A stretch of DNA of 17,679 bases from an uncultured Alphaproteobacteria bacterium (GTDB lineage Bacteria > Pseudomonadota > Alphaproteobacteria > RF32 > CAG-239): assembly GCA_900551585.1 (NCBI GenBank), contig URWU01000009.1, positions 1-17,679 of the forward strand, in the 5' to 3' direction. The notes below the pieces were generated by a model that was not told the origin of the DNA, did not search any database, and saw only the letters and a program-made list of their open reading frames with translations. This document shows, piece after piece, positions 1 through 7,402 of this stretch (positions are counted from its first letter, which is position 1; every line of letters begins with the position of its first letter). The translations under genes and the position numbers were made by a program.

Positions 1-710
1 GGAAGTGCGATTCAGGATATCATGAAAAAAACGGAACTTGCGAAAAAGACTGTATCGTTCAAAATTGTTCCGGTTATACTTTAAGCACTTGCCCGGCGCA
101 CGGTATCTGTTCAAGTTGCACTAAAACAGCTTCCAATTGCTCGACAAACGGAACCTACCAAAAACTCGACAGCTGCGAAACCGGTTATAAAGTCTCCGGA
201 AACAGCTGTGTGGAAGCGTGTACCGCCAACTCTTGCTCCGGATACCCTCTCTCATACTGTCCATATAAAGGTGTTTGTTCGACCTGCCCGATAGTAAACT
301 CAGATTGCTCTACCGGTGAAACTAAATACAAACTGGATTCTTGCCAGTCAGATTATATCCTTAATGGAAATAGCTGTTCCTGCATTGACAAAACAGCCCA
401 ATATGATGAATGGTCCGGCTTCGTCAGATGTGAATGCTATAACGGGTGTTATGTCGTAGACCTTACAAAAAATTCAGGCACAGATTATAAAACGGCCTGC
501 CAAATAGCATGTTGCTCTCCGAACTTAACTTGTGACCAAGAATATAATATTGCGTTACACGGAAGAGCTGTTTGCCCCAATGGGTTGGGATGTTATCCGC
601 AATACGAAAACTGCCTCTCAACAGAAAGTAGTTATGTGTGTGAAGGCGAGTTTGATGCATGTATGTACGATGCTGATTATGCATACCAACAATGTAAATC
701 ACTACAATAA
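1..710 (+). CDS. Cys-rich repeat protein, 5' end outside the window
   Basis: The reading frame is open from base 3 to the TAA at 708-710, so this is the C-terminal 235 residues of a longer protein. The GTG at 210 lies inside the continuous frame and is not a convincing start. The visible part has the tail of one repeat and two fuller Cys-rich repeats of about 45-50 residues. Their pattern is C-S-G-Y-x-L-x2-C-P-x3-G-x-C-S-x-C, then C-S-T, then L-D-S-C-x3-Y, then G-N-S-C. A more divergent Cys-rich C-terminal region follows. Regular cysteine spacing suggests an exported, disulfide-stabilised surface or secreted protein, but the signal peptide would lie upstream of the window. No catalytic motif is visible and the molecular function is unknown. 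The gene ends in a good intrinsic terminator and stands alone on this strand. Confidence 0.8.
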   Translation, partial: KCDSGYHEKNGTCEKDCIVQNCSGYTLSTCPAHGICSSCTKTASNCSTNGTYQKLDSCETGYKVSGNSCVEACTANSCSGYPLSYCPYKGVCSTCPIVNSDCSTGETKYKLDSCQSDYILNGNSCSCIDKTAQYDEWSGFVRCECYNGCYVVDLTKNSGTDYKTACQIACCSPNLTCDQEYNIALHGRAVCPNGLGCYPQYENCLSTESSYVCEGEFDACMYDADYAYQQCKSLQ

Positions 711-721
711 AAACAAGCTAA

Positions 722-757
722 AAAACAGAAACCTCAAAAATTGAGGTTTCTGTTTTA
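722..757 (+). terminator. Intrinsic terminator of the Cys-rich repeat gene
   Basis: A perfect 15-bp stem (722-736 with 742-756, loop AAAAT) carries A-rich and T-rich flanks, just after the stop at 710. Because the flanks are symmetrical it may also act on minus-strand transcripts leaving the phosphatase gene at 780. Confidence 0.8.
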
Positions 758-779
758 TTATATGAAACTGTTTTTTATC

Positions 780-1361
780 TTAAAAAATATCACCCTCAAT
801 GCGCCAGCCGCCGTCTTCATAGACCAAATGAAAAGCCGCACAATTGGCTAATTTATCAAAATCATAATGCCAGTGGTTCAGCATAGCCGACATCGTCCCG
901 CCGTGAATGGCCACTCCGGCAGTCTTAAAATCGCCCTCAGCTAATTTGGCAAGCACATTAAGAACCCTGTCCAGAGCTTCTTTTTTGCTTTCGCCTTGAG
1001 GAAAACGAATATCCCAGTAATCCGGATTAGACCAGTTATTGACAATTTCCGGAACATCGCACTGCAAATCGGCAATCAACTGCCCTTCGGCATCACCGTA
1101 GAAACACTCCCGCAAATCATCTTGCACCTCAACCGGAACATCAAGAGCTTCTGCCACGACTTCGGCCGTCTGCCGGGCTCTTTTCAGCGGACTGCTGAAA
1201 ATAATATCCAAACCTTTATCACGCAGCTTTTCAACCAGACCCTGCGCCTGAGCAACGCCGGTCTCGTTAAGCGCATAATCCATGCCTGAACCCTGCCAGC
1301 GCTTTTGTTTGTTCAAATCTGTTTCACCATGGCGAAAAATATAAAAATCTTTGCGGCTCAT
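780..1361 (-). CDS. Histidine phosphatase family protein (phosphoglycerate-mutase-like)
   Basis: A 193-residue protein of the branch 1 histidine phosphatase superfamily. The signature R-H-G-E is at residues 10-13, with His11 the expected phospho-accepting nucleophile. The S-S-P-L-K-R-A-R-Q-T-A block (56-66) supplies the phosphate-pocket arginine. Glu85 in D-L-R-E is a likely proton donor, and H-G-G at 153-155 supplies the second catalytic histidine. Length and motif order fit small cytoplasmic phosphatases of the CobC/GpmB type. Without cobalamin genes nearby the substrate cannot be assigned. The ATG has an AGGAG Shine-Dalgarno at good spacing. It lies 13 bp downstream of the methyltransferase-like gene on the same strand, so the two probably form an operon. 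The family call is firm; the specific reaction is not. Confidence 0.9.
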   Translation of the reverse strand: MSRKDFYIFRHGETDLNKQKRWQGSGMDYALNETGVAQAQGLVEKLRDKGLDIIFSSPLKRARQTAEVVAEALDVPVEVQDDLRECFYGDAEGQLIADLQCDVPEIVNNWSNPDYWDIRFPQGESKKEALDRVLNVLAKLAEGDFKTAGVAIHGGTMSAMLNHWHYDFDKLANCAAFHLVYEDGGWRIEGDIF

Positions 1362-1374
1362 CTTTACTCCTGCT

Positions 1375-1947
1375 TTATTTGGGTTGGCGTTTTTTCAAAT
1401 CCGCGTCTTTGACATCAGCCCAGACAATGGTTGTCGATTTAATCCCTTTTTCCCACACAAACCAGGCAAATTCCATTGCCGGCGACCCAAAGCCCAGAAA
1501 GTCTACTTTATTGGGAATAACAATAACTTTGGCCGGCGGAAATTCAGCATAAAGTTTAGCCCTTTTCTTGCCGGTCAAATAACGGATGGGCAGCAGCAGC
1601 GCCAGACATTTGTCAGAAAGCTTAAGCCCTTGCACAATAAACTCATAAGCCAGATTAAACGGCGGATTGGTAATGATATTTTCAAAGCGGGTTTCCGAGT
1701 TGAGAAAATCAACGCCGCTTTGCCCAAACCCGCGGTCAATCAAATCGCTGCAAAAAACGTCGGCATATTTTTCAAGCAAAACTTCGGCCATACGCCCGTC
1801 CCCGCAGGCCGGTTCCCAAATTTTGCCGCTGAAGCGATAATTATCCAGCAAAGCCTGCGTCACATAACGCGGCGTCGGATAAAAATCTTCTTTTTGCCGC
1901 AAATCCTCAACCTTACGACCGAGAAGCTTGTATTGTTCATTCATCAT
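1375..1947 (-). CDS. Small SAM-dependent methyltransferase with NPPF motif (DNA adenine-methylase-like)
   Basis: 190 residues from the chosen ATG at 1947 (MMNEQYK). The frame stays open upstream to 2085, but that extension runs through a palindromic intergenic element, so it is rejected. A purine-rich GAGAAAG tract lies about 12 bases before the start. F-Y-P-T-P at 22-26 resembles the motif X/entry segment of N6-adenine methylases. E-P-A-C-G-D-G at 45-51 is the SAM-binding motif I, and N-P-P-F at 94-97 is motif IV, the catalytic tetrapeptide for methylating an exocyclic amino group. The protein is short and has no room for a separate target-recognition domain, and no restriction gene is adjacent. 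Many such proteins are phage-type adenine methylases, but an RNA or protein substrate cannot be excluded. It is first gene of a likely two-gene operon with the histidine phosphatase. Confidence 0.8.
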   Translation of the reverse strand: MMNEQYKLLGRKVEDLRQKEDFYPTPRYVTQALLDNYRFSGKIWEPACGDGRMAEVLLEKYADVFCSDLIDRGFGQSGVDFLNSETRFENIITNPPFNLAYEFIVQGLKLSDKCLALLLPIRYLTGKKRAKLYAEFPPAKVIVIPNKVDFLGFGSPAMEFAWFVWEKGIKSTTIVWADVKDADLKKRQPK

Positions 1948-2017
1948 TAAAAAAATTTCTTTCTCAAGGTATGTTATTCTTAAATACCCATATAAAAATT
2001 TTCTATAATGCGGCAGA

Positions 2018-2096
2018 TAATAAGATTTCAGGAATTTTAAGAGGGAGTGTACATAGAGGTACATGACCGAGTAAAATATCCGCAAAATCTGTATTA
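2018..2096. repeat. Imperfect palindromic element, copy A
   Basis: Nested inverted repeats lie between the methyltransferase-like gene and tRNA-Gly. The outer arm TAATA-AGATTT (2018-2028) pairs with AAATCT-G-TATTA (2085-2096). The middle arm ATTTTA (2034-2039) pairs with TAAAAT (2072-2077). The apical hairpin is GTGTAC (2047-2052) with GTACAT (2059-2064) around a 6-base loop. The apex followed by GA matches a second element at 17349-17451. Orientation is uncertain, since the fold exists on both strands. Confidence 0.55.
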
Positions 2097-2117
2097 GATG
2101 CCCATTAGAGGAAATTT

Positions 2118-2191
2118 TGGAGCGGGTAACGGGAATCGAACCCGCATTATATGCTTGGGAAGCACACGTTCTACCATTGAACTATACCCGC
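2118..2191 (-). tRNA. tRNA-Gly (anticodon CCC)
   Basis: On the minus strand a full cloverleaf can be drawn. The acceptor GCGGGTA pairs with TACCCGC. The D arm is GTTC/GAAC and the anticodon stem TGTGC/GCATA with loop TTCCCAA, giving CCC at positions 34-36. There is a 4-base variable loop and a T stem GCGGG/CCCGT closing the loop TTCGATT. The encoded end is TCCA, so the CCA is genomic. Length is 74 bases. It reads GGG glycine codons. It lies downstream of the terminator of the small exported protein gene and has its own likely promoter. Confidence 0.95.
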
Positions 2192-2203
2192 ACGGCTGGC
2201 ACG

Positions 2204-2231
2204 ATAATATTACAATTTTTGAATTAATCAA
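2204..2231 (-). promoter_or_regulatory. Likely sigma-70 promoter of tRNA-Gly
   Basis: On the minus strand TTGATT (2226-2231) and TATTAT (2204-2209) are separated by 16 bases, with the -10 box 12 bases before the mature tRNA 5' end. Assigned by eye only. Confidence 0.45.
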
Positions 2232-2235
2232 CCTC

Positions 2236-2270
2236 AAAAATAAAACGCCCCATCATAAGACAGGGCGCTT
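2236..2270 (-). terminator. Intrinsic terminator of the small exported protein gene
   Basis: On the minus strand a CGCCC/GGGCG stem (2263-2267 with 2246-2250) around a 12-base loop is followed by TTTTATTTTT. It lies 17 bp after the stop codon of the 2287-2646 gene. Confidence 0.7.
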
Positions 2271-2286
2271 TGTTTTCATCAATCAA

Positions 2287-2646
2287 TTATTCTGCCGTCA
2301 GGGCATTTTTCAGATTATTGAGACTGCCTTTGGCATTATCAATAGCTTTCTGCTGCTCGGCTTTTTTAGCAGCGCTTTCTTCCTGCTGGGCTTTAAGTTT
2401 CTTTTCAATCTCTGCCTTTTTAGCTTCATATTTAGCTTTCTTGGCTTCTAATTTTTCTTCGCGGGCTTTCTGGGCATCAGCGTCTTTTTTAGCTTTTTCT
2501 GCTTTGGCGTCTTCAATTTTTTTGGTTGTCGCGTCAATTTTGCTCTGAGCCTTCTGCGCGGCGGCTGTCAAATCAAAATCTTTGGCCATAACATTAGCGG
2601 CGCTCAAAACGCCGGCCGCAACAAACAAAGACAACAATTTTCTCAT
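2287..2646 (-). CDS. Small exported Ala/Lys-rich coiled-coil protein
   Basis: 119 residues. The N terminus has a short basic start (MRKLL), a hydrophobic stretch and a small-residue cleavage-like site (about N-V-M-A at 18-21), a classic Sec signal peptide. The mature part, about residues 22-119, is almost entirely A, K, E and Q with heptad-like spacing. It contains K-A-K-Y-E-A-K-K-A-E-type segments and should form one long helix or coiled coil in the periplasm. There is no lipobox cysteine and no catalytic motif. The ATG at 2646 is well supported by an AGGAGA site 7 bases upstream. The gene is monocistronic, with its own promoter (2680-2707) and terminator. Such compositionally biased periplasmic proteins are common and the function is not inferable; a TolA-like or structural helper role would be guesswork. 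Confidence 0.85.
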   Translation of the reverse strand: MRKLLSLFVAAGVLSAANVMAKDFDLTAAAQKAQSKIDATTKKIEDAKAEKAKKDADAQKAREEKLEAKKAKYEAKKAEIEKKLKAQQEESAAKKAEQQKAIDNAKGSLNNLKNALTAE

Positions 2647-2679
2647 CAGTTTTCTCCTCTGGTTAAAATAACTTAATCT

Positions 2680-2707
2680 AATATAAATCCCAAAGGATAA
2701 ACTTCAA
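2680..2707 (-). promoter_or_regulatory. Likely promoter of the small exported protein gene
   Basis: On the minus strand TTGAAG (2702-2707) and TATATT (2680-2685) with a 16-base spacer, about 34 bases before the ATG at 2646. By-eye match. Confidence 0.45.
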
Positions 2708-2727
2708 TCATAAAAGATAAATTTTAC

Positions 2728-2761
2728 AAAAAAAGATGATGAAACCAAAGTTCATCATCTT
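2728..2761 (-). terminator. Intrinsic terminator of the two-TM protein gene
   Basis: A perfect 11-bp stem (2733-2743 with 2751-2761, 7-base loop) is followed on the minus strand by seven T residues. It lies just after the stop of the 2782-3486 gene. Confidence 0.85.
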
Positions 2762-2781
2762 CTTGAAATTCACGGGCAGGC

Positions 2782-3486
2782 TTATAAACTCAGGCTCTGC
2801 AAACCGGATGTTTTTTCACGAATGTAATTATTGCGGAAACGGATAACGCAATATTCCCAAATGCCCCACAAAGCCAAACCGATTGTAATCAGCAAAGCCC
2901 AATGCCAATTAGATTCGCCGCTGCCGAGCAGATAAAAGACAAGCACCGCCAGCAGAAAAAATACCAGGAATTTGCGCCCTCTGTGTTTTTTGCATTTTTC
3001 AGCCAAACGCGCGTCATAAATCCCCGTCTTTTTCATTTCTGCCGCAATACTGTCACGGAAAACTTTGCACTCATCCCAATTTTCTATTATCCAATCGCGC
3101 ATACGCGGCGAAAACAGATACAAATGGGTAAAAGGCGCCGCATCTGCCGGATCAATATCAAAACTGTCAATCAGCAACGCCGCCTCGGGCAAAGTACCGC
3201 TCGAAAGCAGGTTGATAATCAGGGGCGTCCATTTATCCGTATCCAGCAATTCGGGAAAACTGCTGCCGATAAGAGCCAAATCCAGCCACAATTGCCGCTG
3301 TTCGGAAGTTAATCTTCGACATTCTTCCGGCGTTGATGAACCGTAACGGCTGTTCAGGTAAAGCAGAATATCGTCCAAATCTTCATAAAAAGCTGTTTCC
3401 AACTCTTCGCCCACATAAATACTGCGGTCATCTCTCCGTTTTTGACTCAAAGTCACAACTCGTTCAAAACTCACAAATTTTTTCAT
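2782..3486 (-). CDS. Membrane protein of unknown function with two C-terminal TM helices
   Basis: 234 residues, not recognised. Residues 1-165 look soluble, acidic and mostly helical, with a run of W/L-rich helices at 60-150. Two hydrophobic segments follow at about 173-188 and 195-215, separated by a short G/S/W-containing turn. The C-terminal tail is basic. This layout suggests an inner-membrane protein with a large cytoplasmic N-terminal domain anchored by a C-terminal hairpin. No signal peptide and no enzymatic motif is visible. The ATG at 3486 has no Shine-Dalgarno. A TATAAA box lies only 9 bases upstream of it, so the transcript may be leaderless or nearly so. The gene is monocistronic and has a strong terminator. 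Confidence 0.75.
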   Translation of the reverse strand: MKKFVSFERVVTLSQKRRDDRSIYVGEELETAFYEDLDDILLYLNSRYGSSTPEECRRLTSEQRQLWLDLALIGSSFPELLDTDKWTPLIINLLSSGTLPEAALLIDSFDIDPADAAPFTHLYLFSPRMRDWIIENWDECKVFRDSIAAEMKKTGIYDARLAEKCKKHRGRKFLVFFLLAVLVFYLLGSGESNWHWALLITIGLALWGIWEYCVIRFRNNYIREKTSGLQSLSL

Positions 3487-3495
3487 AATACGAAT

Positions 3496-3523
3496 TTTAT
3501 ATAAAATGATACATCAAGTTAAA
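3496..3523 (-). promoter_or_regulatory. Possible promoter giving a leaderless transcript
   Basis: On the minus strand TTTAAC (3518-3523) and TATAAA (3496-3501) with a 16-base spacer. The -10 box is 9 bases from the ATG of the two-TM protein gene, which has no Shine-Dalgarno. The -35 match is weak. Confidence 0.35.
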
Positions 3524-3678
3524 ATCACTCAACAATACATACTAATTCAACTACGGCCCAAAGCTATAACATAAGCTGTTTTGATTGTCTATCACAAAAA
3601 AATCCAAACAAAATTTTTGTAAACGGTGCAAACTCTTGACCCGATTCGCTTTTTGCTGCAATTAAAGTCATTTTTTGC

Positions 3679-3707
3679 TGGTTTTTTGAAATCAACCATG
3701 CTATAAA
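3679..3707 (+). promoter_or_regulatory. Extended -10 promoter with overlapping inverted repeat, upstream of nifJ
   Basis: TGCTATAAA (3699-3707) is an extended -10 box. The -35 position (TGGTTT, 3679-3684) is weak. The inverted repeat TGGTT-N10-AACCA (3679-3698) covers the -35 to spacer region and could be an operator. Transcription would start near 3714. Confidence 0.45.
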
Positions 3708-3713
3708 ACGCGC

Positions 3714-3801
3714 AGAGAGATTCTGTGCCCCGATTTCGGTCGGGACACGTAACCAAGCCGGCAGATCAGGCATAAAACCGTCTAATCTGTGGGCTTTTTT
3801 T
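3714..3801 (+). ncRNA. Structured leader or small RNA upstream of nifJ
   Basis: This is about 88 bases between a likely start site and a T7 tract. Hairpin 1 (3725-3748) has a GTG/CAC base, one C-A mismatch, and a CCCGAT/GTCGGG stem closed by a TTCG tetraloop. Hairpin 2 (3755-3796) is the terminator. I do not recognise it as a known riboswitch class: consensus segments of TPP, cobalamin, SAM-II, glycine, fluoride and ZTP switches were not seen. It could be a cis-acting attenuator of nifJ or a free small RNA. Confidence 0.5.
3755..3801 (+). terminator. Intrinsic terminator between promoter and nifJ (attenuator candidate)
   Basis: AAGCC (3755-3759) pairs with GGCTT (3792-3796), and CAGAT (3762-3766) with ATCTG (3785-3789), across a small internal loop and a large apical loop. 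A run of seven T follows (3795-3801). It ends 25 bp before the nifJ ATG. Confidence 0.65.
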
Positions 3802-3826
3802 GTTAACATTCAACTAAGGATAAAAT

Positions 3827-6800
3827 ATGTCTGACGTTAAGATGAAAATGATGGACGGTAACGAAGCCGCTGCTTCCGTTGCCCACCGCATGAATGAAGT
3901 CTGCGTTATTTACCCGATTACCCCGTCTTCTCCGATGGGTGAATGGGCCGATGCGTGGTCTGCTGCCAAACAAAAGAACATTTGGGGCGTAATCCCTGAA
4001 GTTCAGGAAATGCAATCAGAAGCCGGTGCTGCCGGTGCCTGCCACGGTTCAATCCAGGCCGGTGCTTTAACCACCACCTTTACCGCTTCTCAGGGTTTGC
4101 TGTTGATGATTCCCAACATGTACAAAATCGCCGGTGAATTATCTCCGTTCGTTATGCATGTTGCCGCTCGTTCTTTGGCTTACCACGCTTTGTCAATCTT
4201 TGGCGACCACACTGACGTTATGTCCTGCCGCCAGACCGGTTTTGCCATGCTGGCTTCCAACTCTGTTCAGGAAGCTCACGATATGGCTGCTGTTGCCCAG
4301 ACATCAACTCTGCGCAGCCGCGTTCCGTTCATGCACTTCTTTGACGGTTTCCGCACTTCTCACGAAATCAAAAAAATCAAACTGCTTTCTGATGACGATT
4401 TGAAAGCTATGCTGGAAGGCGTTAACTACTCTTTCAACGCTGAAAATGCTCTGCGTCCGGAAGCTCCGGTTATCCGCGGTACAGCTCAGAACCCTGACGT
4501 TTTCTTCCAGGGTCGTGAAGCTTCTAATCCTTTCTATGCCAAAGTTGAAGGCATTGTTCAGGAAGAAATGGACAAATTCGCTAAAATCACCGGCCGTCAG
4601 TACAACATTGTTGACTACTTCGGTGCGGCTGATGCCGAGCAGGTTATTGTTATTATGGGTTCTGGCGCCGAAACGGTTGAAGAAGCCATCACTTACCTGA
4701 ACGCCAACGGCGCAAAACTGGGTGTCTTGAAAGTTCACCTCTATCGTCCGTTCCCTGAAAAATCTTTCTTAAAAGCTCTGCCCAAAACCGTCAAAACTGT
4801 TTCTGTTTTGGATAGAACCAAAGAATCAGGCTCTACCGGTGAACCTTTGTACCTCGACGTTGTTGCAACTTTGACCCAGGCTTTTGCCCGCGGCGATATT
4901 GCTTCTATGCCGAAAATCATCGGCGGCCGCTATGGTTTGTCTTCTAAAGAATTCACACCGGGCATGGTTAAAGCCGTTTTCGACAACGGTTCCGCAGCCA
5001 AAGCAATTAATGGTTTCTCTGTCGGTATTACCGATGACGTTAACAAAACTTCTTTGCCGTTTGATGATTCTATCGATACCGAACCCAAAGACGTTGTCCG
5101 CGCCGTATTCTTCGGCCTGGGTGCTGACGGTACCGTCGGTGCTAACAAAAACTCCATTAAAATTATTGCTGAAGACGCCGGCAAATACGGCCAGGGCTAC
5201 TTTGTTTACGATTCTCGTAAATCAGGTTCCATGACCACTTCTCACCTGCGTTTCTCTGACAACCCGATTAAATCAGCTTACCTGATTAACAAAGCAGATT
5301 TCGTTGCCTGCCACCAGTTCCCGTTCATGAACAAGGTAGACATTTTGAAAATTGCTAAACCGGGCGCTACTTTCCTGCTGAATGCTCCTTACAAAGCTGA
5401 AGAAGTTTGGGATCATCTGCCGATTGAAGTTCAGGAAGAAATCATCAATAAAAAACTCAACTTCTACACCATCAATGCTGTTGAAGTTGCTCGTGAAACC
5501 GGCATGGGCCAGCGCATTAACACCATTATGCAGGCTTGCTTCTTTGCAATTTCCAACATCTTGCCGAAAGATGAAGCTATTGCCCAGATTAAAAATGCCA
5601 TTAAGAAAACTTACAGCAAAAAAGGCGACGCAATCGTTCAAAAGAACTTTGTTGCTGTTGACGCTTCTTTGGAACACCTGCACAAAGTTGAATATCCTGC
5701 AGCTGTTACCTCCAAATTCCACCGTCTGCCTCCTGTTCCGGAAAATGCTCCTGAATTCGTTAAAAAGCTGACCGGTGAAATCATTGCCGACCGCGGTAAC
5801 GAACTGCCGGTATCTGCTTTCGAACAAGTTGTCGACGGCACCTGGCCGACAGGCACAACCCAGTACGAAAAACGTTGCATCGCAACTGAAATTCCGGTTT
5901 GGGATCCCAATACCTGTATCCAATGCGGCAAATGCTCTCTGGTCTGCCCGCACGGCGTTATCCGTATGAAAGTCGCTTCGGAAGAAGAATTGAAGAATGC
6001 TCCGGCTACTTTGAAATCAGCTGATTACAAAGGTAAAGAATTTGCCGGCAAAAAATTCATTCTGCAAATTTCTCCCGAGGATTGCACCGGCTGCGGTATC
6101 TGCGTCAGCGCCTGCCCGGCTAAGAACAAAGAAAATCCGGAACGCAAAGCGATCAATATGGATCATATTGAAAACCATTTGGAAGCTGAAAAAGCTAACT
6201 GGAAATTCTTTGAAACTCTGCCTTACGTAAAACGTACCGAAGTTTCCAAAGCTTTGCCGAAAACCACCCAGCTGATTCAACCTTTGTTTGAATTCTCAGG
6301 TGCTTGCGCCGGCTGCGGTGAAACACCTTATGTTAAATTGCTGACCCAGTTGTTCGGTGACCGCATGGTCGTTGCCAACGCAACCGGTTGTTCTTCAATT
6401 TACTCTGGTAACCTGCCGACCACACCTTATGCCAAAGACGAAAAAGGCCATGGTCCGGCTTGGGCAAACTCTTTGTTTGAAGACAATGCCGAATTCGGTC
6501 TGGGTATGAGATTCTCCATCGATCAGCAAACCCGCTTTGCTCAAAACCTGCTTGAAGGTTTGAAAGACAAAGTCGGCGCTGACCTGGCAGACAAAATCCT
6601 GTCTAACCCGCAGGCAACAGATATCGAAATCGACGACCAGCGCGCCAATGTCAAAGCTCTGCGCGACAAACTGGCTTCTATCAATACTCCTGAAGCCAAA
6701 CACCTTGATAAACTGGCTGACTACCTGATTAAGAAATCAGTCTGGATTCTCGGTGGTGACGGCTGGGCTTACGATATCGGCTTCGGTGGTTTGGATCACG

Positions 6801-7387
6801 CAATTGCTTCCGGCAAAAACATCAACATTCTGGTTATGGACACAGGTGTTTACTCTAACACCGGCGGCCAGCAGTCCAAAGCAACACCGATGGGCGCATC
6901 TGCTAAATTTGCAACTGCCGGTAAAGCTTTGCCGAAGAAAGATTTGGCGATGATTGCCATGTCTTACGGCAATGTCTATGTTGCTCAGGTCGCTTTCGGT
7001 GCCAATGATGCCCAGACCATCAAAGCTTTCAACGAAGCTGAAGCTTTTGACGGTCCGTCAATCATCATTGCTTACTCTCACTGTATCGCTCAGGGCTTCA
7101 ACCTGGCAGACGGTCTGTCTCACCAAAAAGACGCCGTTGAGTCCGGTTCTTGGCCGCTGTATCGTTACAATCCTGAGAATATTGCCGAAGGTAAAGCACC
7201 GTTGGTACTTGACTCTAAAGCACCGAGCAAACCTTTGGCTGACTACATGGCTAACGAAACCCGTTTCCAGGTTGTCAACAAAGCTAACCCTGAACGTTAT
7301 GAAACCTTGTTGAACAAGGCTCAGGAAAACGTTAAAGAAAAACGTTCTCTCTTGGAACACATGTCTGAGTTCAAAGTTGTAGAATAG
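3827..7387 (+). CDS. nifJ: Pyruvate:ferredoxin (flavodoxin) oxidoreductase
   Basis: A complete 1186-residue homodimeric-type PFOR. It oxidatively decarboxylates pyruvate with CoA to acetyl-CoA and CO2, passing electrons to ferredoxin or flavodoxin in the cytoplasm. The N-terminal pyrimidine-binding TPP domain begins with Y-P-I-T-P-S-S-P. Two 4Fe-4S motifs are C-x2-C-x2-C-x3-C at 697/700/703/707 and 753/756/759/763. The proximal cluster cysteines are at 827, 830, 855 and 1086. As I recall the Desulfovibrio africanus numbering, these sit at a constant +15 offset, as does Asp978 of the G-D-G TPP/Mg motif. Y-S-N-T-G-G-Q-Q follows. The start has an AAGGA site 6 bases upstream. Codon choice looks biased, as in highly expressed genes. 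Expression may be controlled by the terminator-bearing leader. It indicates anaerobic or fermentative metabolism. Confidence 0.98.
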   Translation: MSDVKMKMMDGNEAAASVAHRMNEVCVIYPITPSSPMGEWADAWSAAKQKNIWGVIPEVQEMQSEAGAAGACHGSIQAGALTTTFTASQGLLLMIPNMYKIAGELSPFVMHVAARSLAYHALSIFGDHTDVMSCRQTGFAMLASNSVQEAHDMAAVAQTSTLRSRVPFMHFFDGFRTSHEIKKIKLLSDDDLKAMLEGVNYSFNAENALRPEAPVIRGTAQNPDVFFQGREASNPFYAKVEGIVQEEMDKFAKITGRQYNIVDYFGAADAEQVIVIMGSGAETVEEAITYLNANGAKLGVLKVHLYRPFPEKSFLKALPKTVKTVSVLDRTKESGSTGEPLYLDVVATLTQAFARGDIASMPKIIGGRYGLSSKEFTPGMVKAVFDNGSAAKAINGFSVGITDDVNKTSLPFDDSIDTEPKDVVRAVFFGLGADGTVGANKNSIKIIAEDAGKYGQGYFVYDSRKSGSMTTSHLRFSDNPIKSAYLINKADFVACHQFPFMNKVDILKIAKPGATFLLNAPYKAEEVWDHLPIEVQEEIINKKLNFYTINAVEVARETGMGQRINTIMQACFFAISNILPKDEAIAQIKNAIKKTYSKKGDAIVQKNFVAVDASLEHLHKVEYPAAVTSKFHRLPPVPENAPEFVKKLTGEIIADRGNELPVSAFEQVVDGTWPTGTTQYEKRCIATEIPVWDPNTCIQCGKCSLVCPHGVIRMKVASEEELKNAPATLKSADYKGKEFAGKKFILQISPEDCTGCGICVSACPAKNKENPERKAINMDHIENHLEAEKANWKFFETLPYVKRTEVSKALPKTTQLIQPLFEFSGACAGCGETPYVKLLTQLFGDRMVVANATGCSSIYSGNLPTTPYAKDEKGHGPAWANSLFEDNAEFGLGMRFSIDQQTRFAQNLLEGLKDKVGADLADKILSNPQATDIEIDDQRANVKALRDKLASINTPEAKHLDKLADYLIKKSVWILGGDGWAYDIGFGGLDHAIASGKNINILVMDTGVYSNTGGQQSKATPMGASAKFATAGKALPKKDLAMIAMSYGNVYVAQVAFGANDAQTIKAFNEAEAFDGPSIIIAYSHCIAQGFNLADGLSHQKDAVESGSWPLYRYNPENIAEGKAPLVLDSKAPSKPLADYMANETRFQVVNKANPERYETLLNKAQENVKEKRSLLEHMSEFKVVE

Positions 7388-7402
7388 TTTTCCGCAAACT
7401 CT

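Larger units (their letters stand above)
3487..3826. other. 340-bp divergent intergenic region upstream of nifJ
   Basis: No credible coding sequence. The left part, about 3524-3670, is AT-rich. It holds a small AGCT-N8-AGCT inverted repeat and a TTGACC at 3636 without a good -10 partner. The right part holds the promoter, structured leader and terminator listed separately. Confidence 0.7.

Noticed and set aside
1948..2085. N-terminal extension of the methyltransferase-like protein to an upstream start at 2085
   Set aside because: The extra residues are read through palindromic element copy A, are unlike the family, and have no ribosome site; the ATG at 1947 fits motif spacing better.
2118..2191. 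tRNA-Gly as an integration (att) site for an element including the methyltransferase-like gene
   Set aside because: No second copy of the tRNA 3' end and no integrase gene occurs in the window.
2098..2451. Plus-strand open frame across tRNA-Gly and the small exported protein gene
   Set aside because: It is read through the antisense of a tRNA and of a well-supported gene, with a low-complexity hydrophobic product typical of antisense of Lys/Ala-rich coding DNA.
3714..3801. Known riboswitch or 6S RNA upstream of nifJ
   Set aside because: No consensus core of a riboswitch class was recognised, and the two-hairpin form with a terminator is too short and differently arranged for 6S RNA.
3564..3809. 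Minus-strand open frame in the nifJ upstream region
   Set aside because: It is antisense to the hairpin, terminator and promoter elements, without a ribosome site or recognisable product.
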